Assembly (NCBI GenBank): GCA_022842225.1
Contig: JALHPX010000141.1
Location: forward strand, 1 to 7,825
Source: a bacterium
Lineage (GTDB): Bacteria; Bdellovibrionota; FAC87; UBA2466
DNA length: 7,825 bases
Reading direction: 5' to 3'
Shown: in pieces, positions 5,158 to 7,825 of the stretch
Numbering within the stretch: the stretch's first letter is position 1
Layout of the letters: every line of letters starts with the position of its first letter
Program-made: the position numbers and the translations under genes
Notes under the pieces: generated by a model
What the model was told of the DNA's origin: nothing
The model's database searches: none
The model's input: the letters and a program-made list of their open reading frames with translations, nothing else

Positions 5158-6912
5158 GTGTTGATGGAAAGATTTTTAAAACTTTTTTTGGCCGTTGCGC
5201 TGCTAGTGACTACAGGAGCGATGGCCGAGCCTACGACCGACGTAGCGGCTTCTAGCCCTAATTGCCCAAAGCTCGTTATTAACTATTCCTACCGCACCGG
5301 ACTTCAGGGCAATGTGGTGCGCGGACAAACCGTCACTCCGATTCCGGGATTGGCGAGTGGCCAGGCTTACGTCAGCGATGCCGGCACGCTAAAAGCACTC
5401 TTTCTGATTAACGCCGCCAACGCCATCATGCTCACGCTGCAAGGCTACGAGCGCGGCGACCAACTTCCCCACCCAAGCCTGGTGCAACCCACGCCAGCAC
5501 AAGCTCCGGCAGGAGACGGACCTCGTACGGTGAACGGAATTCCCGTCTACCCCTATTCGCTCCCTGAAGTCGTCACCCCGACAAACACCGACGAGCGCAA
5601 GGCGCGCTTTGCAAAAGCGTTACAAGAGAACACCGACAAATTGCGTGCTGCCTATCGCAGCCAAGGATTGCCCAGAGACGCTCGCGTAACGGAGTTGTTC
5701 GACAACATGGAAAAACTAGCTGCGAACATCTCCACCAATTATGATCCGCATTCGGGTGGTGGCTACCGGTACGGTGGCTCTCTAGAAGGCTTAAGAGGAG
5801 GCGGCTTCGAGGCGATGTCGCTGGAAGCGATTTCTACGCCCTCGGTCACCTTGCAATCCGGTGGAGCACAGGACGCCGGCGTGTTCTGGACCCAAGTTAA
5901 GAGCGGAAATGTTCCCAGTTCCGAAACGCTTACGGTGGATGGATTCTTAAAGGAGTTTCAAATCCCACTTGTAGAAGACTTTAAGCCAGAGCAACTCGTA
6001 TCGGCCCGACCGGGAGTGGTTTACGACCCTGCAAGTGGATTGCTCTATACGCAAGTCCAGCTGGAGGTAAAGGTCGACGAAGTAATGAATCGCCGTCCGA
6101 CCAATTTGGTTTTGGCTATTGACCGCAGCGGCTCGATGAGCTCCAAAGATGAAACCACTCGGACCCGCCTTGAGTGGGCAAAGTTAGTGGCAAGCAAGAT
6201 GCTCACTCCTCCTGCTCCTGGAGCAACGAAGGACAACTACCTTCGTCTCACCGATCAAGACGCCATGGGCCTCGTTGTATTCGACCACGGATCCAAGATC
6301 GAAATCCCGTCGGCCCGTCTGACTCCAGAACACCGCGAGAAAATTCTCAAGGCAATCAATGCAATCGAACTGGGTGGAACTACGGATGTCTTGCAAGCGA
6401 TGCTCCAGAGTTTTGGCGAAATCGATAAAATGAATCTTGAGCTTGGCATGAACGCGGAAGGCTACGACAACCGCGTTTTGATGTTTACCGACTGTGGAAA
6501 CAACACGGGGAGCGATGACCGAACTCTGGTTGCGGAAGTTGCCAACGCAGCAGCGCGCGGCAACGCAGTCACCATCATTGGACTCGGAGAAAACCTCCAC
6601 CAGCAATTGTCTAAGAAACTGGGCGAAACCCGCGGCGGCTTTTACTACTTCGCCGGCAACGGTCAGTACTTGGACGAGTTCCTCTCCAACGGAAACACCC
6701 GCCTAAGTCCTTTTGCGTATGACTTCATGGCTTCCGTGAACTTCCAAAACTTACCCGTAGCGCCAAGAGTGGTTCGGGTATTTGGGGTAAATGAAGATCC
6801 GAGAGCTCCTCGAAATCAGGTCATCAACATTCCAACACTACGCGTGTCGGATGAGGCAGGGGGCGGCGGAGGAATCGTGATTGTGTACGATACCCGCCCT
6901 GTTTCCCCATAA
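5158..6912 (+). CDS. Secreted von Willebrand factor A (vWA) domain protein
   Basis: The 584-residue product (GTG start; 582 residues from the ATG at 5164) begins with a Sec signal peptide, MERFLKLFLAVALLVTTGAMA, with a likely cut after AMA near residue 23. It has no lipobox. Residues 24-300 are unassigned: a proline-rich stretch (102-142), a helical stretch (about 145-195) and a Gly-rich low-complexity segment (200-216). The vWA domain covers about 315-515 and has a complete metal-ion-dependent adhesion site: DRSGS (Asp322, Ser324, Ser326), LGGTTD (Thr408 or Thr409) and FTDCG (Asp445). Its core strands, such as TNLVLAID, AMGLVVFD, NRVLMFTD and AVTIIGLG, are clear. The tail (about 520-584) is probably a beta-rich domain of the kind that follows vWA in extracytoplasmic proteins. 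No C-terminal membrane anchor is seen. The vWA fold binds protein partners through Mg; the partner here is unknown. A strong terminator follows, and the gene is probably transcribed alone. Confidence 0.92.
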   Translation: MLMERFLKLFLAVALLVTTGAMAEPTTDVAASSPNCPKLVINYSYRTGLQGNVVRGQTVTPIPGLASGQAYVSDAGTLKALFLINAANAIMLTLQGYERGDQLPHPSLVQPTPAQAPAGDGPRTVNGIPVYPYSLPEVVTPTNTDERKARFAKALQENTDKLRAAYRSQGLPRDARVTELFDNMEKLAANISTNYDPHSGGGYRYGGSLEGLRGGGFEAMSLEAISTPSVTLQSGGAQDAGVFWTQVKSGNVPSSETLTVDGFLKEFQIPLVEDFKPEQLVSARPGVVYDPASGLLYTQVQLEVKVDEVMNRRPTNLVLAIDRSGSMSSKDETTRTRLEWAKLVASKMLTPPAPGATKDNYLRLTDQDAMGLVVFDHGSKIEIPSARLTPEHREKILKAINAIELGGTTDVLQAMLQSFGEIDKMNLELGMNAEGYDNRVLMFTDCGNNTGSDDRTLVAEVANAAARGNAVTIIGLGENLHQQLSKKLGETRGGFYYFAGNGQYLDEFLSNGNTRLSPFAYDFMASVNFQNLPVAPRVVRVFGVNEDPRAPRNQVINIPTLRVSDEAGGGGGIVIVYDTRPVSP

Positions 6913-6939
6913 ACCCCTGCAACTAACCTGTACGAACGG

Positions 6940-6972
6940 CCGGCACCGGTGACTACCCGGTGCCGGTTTTTT
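6940..6972 (+). terminator. Strong intrinsic terminator of the vWA gene
   Basis: A perfect ten-base-pair stem, CCGGCACCGG (6940-6949) with CCGGTGCCGG (6957-6966), encloses a seven-base loop and is followed directly by six T residues (6967-6972). It begins 27 bases after the vWA stop codon. It acts for the plus strand only: on the minus strand no T run follows the stem. The T tract touches the stop codon of the convergent gene (6971-6973). Confidence 0.93.
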
Positions 6973-7825
6973 ATTGGGGAAAGGCGGTTTTAAATTTGTA
7001 TTCAAAGTTCACGGGCGCTGAATTACCGAGCGAGACGCCAATCGTAATCGGAACCTGCACCTCTATGACTCCTGGCTTGGGGGCCTGCACCAACTGCTCA
7101 ATGCATGGCTCTAAAGAATGCGGGTGATGGGCGATTTTGGGATCTGCCTGATGGACAAGACGACGAATCAACCGGGAACCCTCGATATTCTCAAAGCGCG
7201 TCTCGGCAATCGTCACGTCACGAACAAACGAGAAGTTCTCCTTCTCTGCAAATTGCTGCGTCCACCCCTGCCGAAACTCCGCCCCCGTCTTTTCCATAAT
7301 CTGTACGTAATTCCCATAACCCAAAAGAGGATCGCTCCATTGATTGTAGCCGTTAATCATAAGCGGGCGCGCGCCCGAGCCTTCATAATAAAGGGTCCGA
7401 GATCCTTTTCGGATGCGGAGGTCTTTCACTTTATTGAACACTTCCCAAACCACCATCGTGGGAATACAGACGAAAGGCCCACGATACTCGAAACCGTCTA
7501 TTACCTTGCTCTTTGGAATCAATCTTCCGGTCGAAAAAAGACCATAAGTATTCGCAAGGGAATGCAACAACGGCCAAAGCCCCTCTTCCGCAAAAAGGGC
7601 GTTGGCCTGAATGACATCCCCGTAGAGAATTCTTCCCGGCTGAAAGAACGTTTGTCTGACGAGAGGATCCCAGTGAGGGAAAACCCCGGGAGGCAATTGC
7701 TCACCCCTCCACTCACTCAACGATGGGCGCGGAATCTTCTTTCCTAGCCGTTTCTCCACAAGCAACTGATCATGAGGGCCATCCCCATACGCGGGCAAGG
7801 AATCCAGAAACGTATCGCCCAATCG
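6971..7825 (-). CDS. Uncharacterised protein, 5' end beyond the window
   Basis: The frame is open from the right edge to the TAA at 6971-6973 and gives at least 284 residues. The first visible residues read RLGDTFLDSLPAYG; the first start-like codon is a TTG at 7820-7822, so the true start is probably upstream of the window. I do not recognise the family. The visible part has no membrane helix. It alternates short beta-like stretches with aromatic-rich segments such as GEQLPPGVFPHWDP (40-53), YRGPFVCIPTMVVWEVFN (113-130), INGYNQWSDPLLGYGNYV (156-173) and a C-terminal strand series ending in VNFEYKFKTAFPQ (numbering from the TTG). Two cysteines, near 119 and 240, are widely separated. The C-terminal VIEVQVPITIGVSLG looks like paired beta strands. 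A plus-strand frame within it (7118-7747) is less protein-like and is taken as a shadow. The gene converges on the vWA gene. It is probably real; its function is unknown. Confidence 0.7.
   Translation of the reverse strand, partial: RLGDTFLDSLPAYGDGPHDQLLVEKRLGKKIPRPSLSEWRGEQLPPGVFPHWDPLVRQTFFQPGRILYGDVIQANALFAEEGLWPLLHSLANTYGLFSTGRLIPKSKVIDGFEYRGPFVCIPTMVVWEVFNKVKDLRIRKGSRTLYYEGSGARPLMINGYNQWSDPLLGYGNYVQIMEKTGAEFRQGWTQQFAEKENFSFVRDVTIAETRFENIEGSRLIRRLVHQADPKIAHHPHSLEPCIEQLVQAPKPGVIEVQVPITIGVSLGNSAPVNFEYKFKTAFPQ

Noticed and set aside
7118..7747. Plus-strand open frame of 209 codons inside the minus-strand unknown gene
   Set aside because: Its translation is rich in Arg, Lys and Pro with no domain-like pattern, and it lies wholly within a longer minus-strand frame that reads more like a real protein.
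1..7825. Defence, toxin-antitoxin, CRISPR or mobile element
   Set aside because: No repeat arrays, transposase, integrase, terminal inverted repeats, nuclease motifs or small toxin-antitoxin pair could be seen on either strand.

Overview
The window is an ordinary-looking chromosomal segment of a Gram-negative-type bacterium of moderate GC content (about 50-55% by eye). The cell-envelope type is inferred from a DsbD/ScsB-type membrane thiol reductase, two other proteins with Sec signal peptides, and starts of the GTG and TTG kind. The lineage cannot be fixed from the sequence. A free-living proteobacterium or Bdellovibrio-like organism would fit, but that is a weak inference. No tRNA, rRNA, CRISPR array, insertion sequence or phage gene is visible.

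Left part (1-3248, minus strand): three genes read leftward and packed like an operon. First is a 685-residue DsbD/ScsB-type protein that carries electrons from the cytoplasm across the inner membrane. After a 38-base gap comes a secreted thioredoxin-fold protein with one cysteine at the active site and a second near its C-terminus. After a 3-base gap comes the N-terminal third of an M18 aminopeptidase. The first two make sense together: the membrane protein would supply reducing power to the periplasmic partner. The M18 frame stops at a run of six A residues just inside the window. Reading past one A restores a family-like continuation, so this is either a real frameshift or a sequence error.

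Middle (3249-5036): a 93-base divergent promoter region with a perfect TATAAT, then a plus-strand gene for a 564-residue protein I do not recognise. It has a soluble helical N-terminal half, a two-helix membrane hairpin near residues 315-362, and a soluble C-terminal part. Its earliest possible start is a TTG lying only 11 bases after the TATAAT, which suggests a nearly leaderless mRNA or a later start.

Right part (5037-7825): a 121-base leader with an AT-rich inverted repeat and a strong Shine-Dalgarno sequence precedes a 584-residue secreted protein with a complete von Willebrand factor A (vWA) metal-binding site. A strong intrinsic terminator follows. A convergent minus-strand gene of unknown function runs off the right edge.

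The best candidates for something undescribed are the 564-residue membrane-hairpin protein, the N-terminal region of the vWA protein, and the pairing of a DsbD/ScsB reductase with a thioredoxin-fold partner lacking CxxC. No multi-gene novel system can be claimed from this sequence alone.
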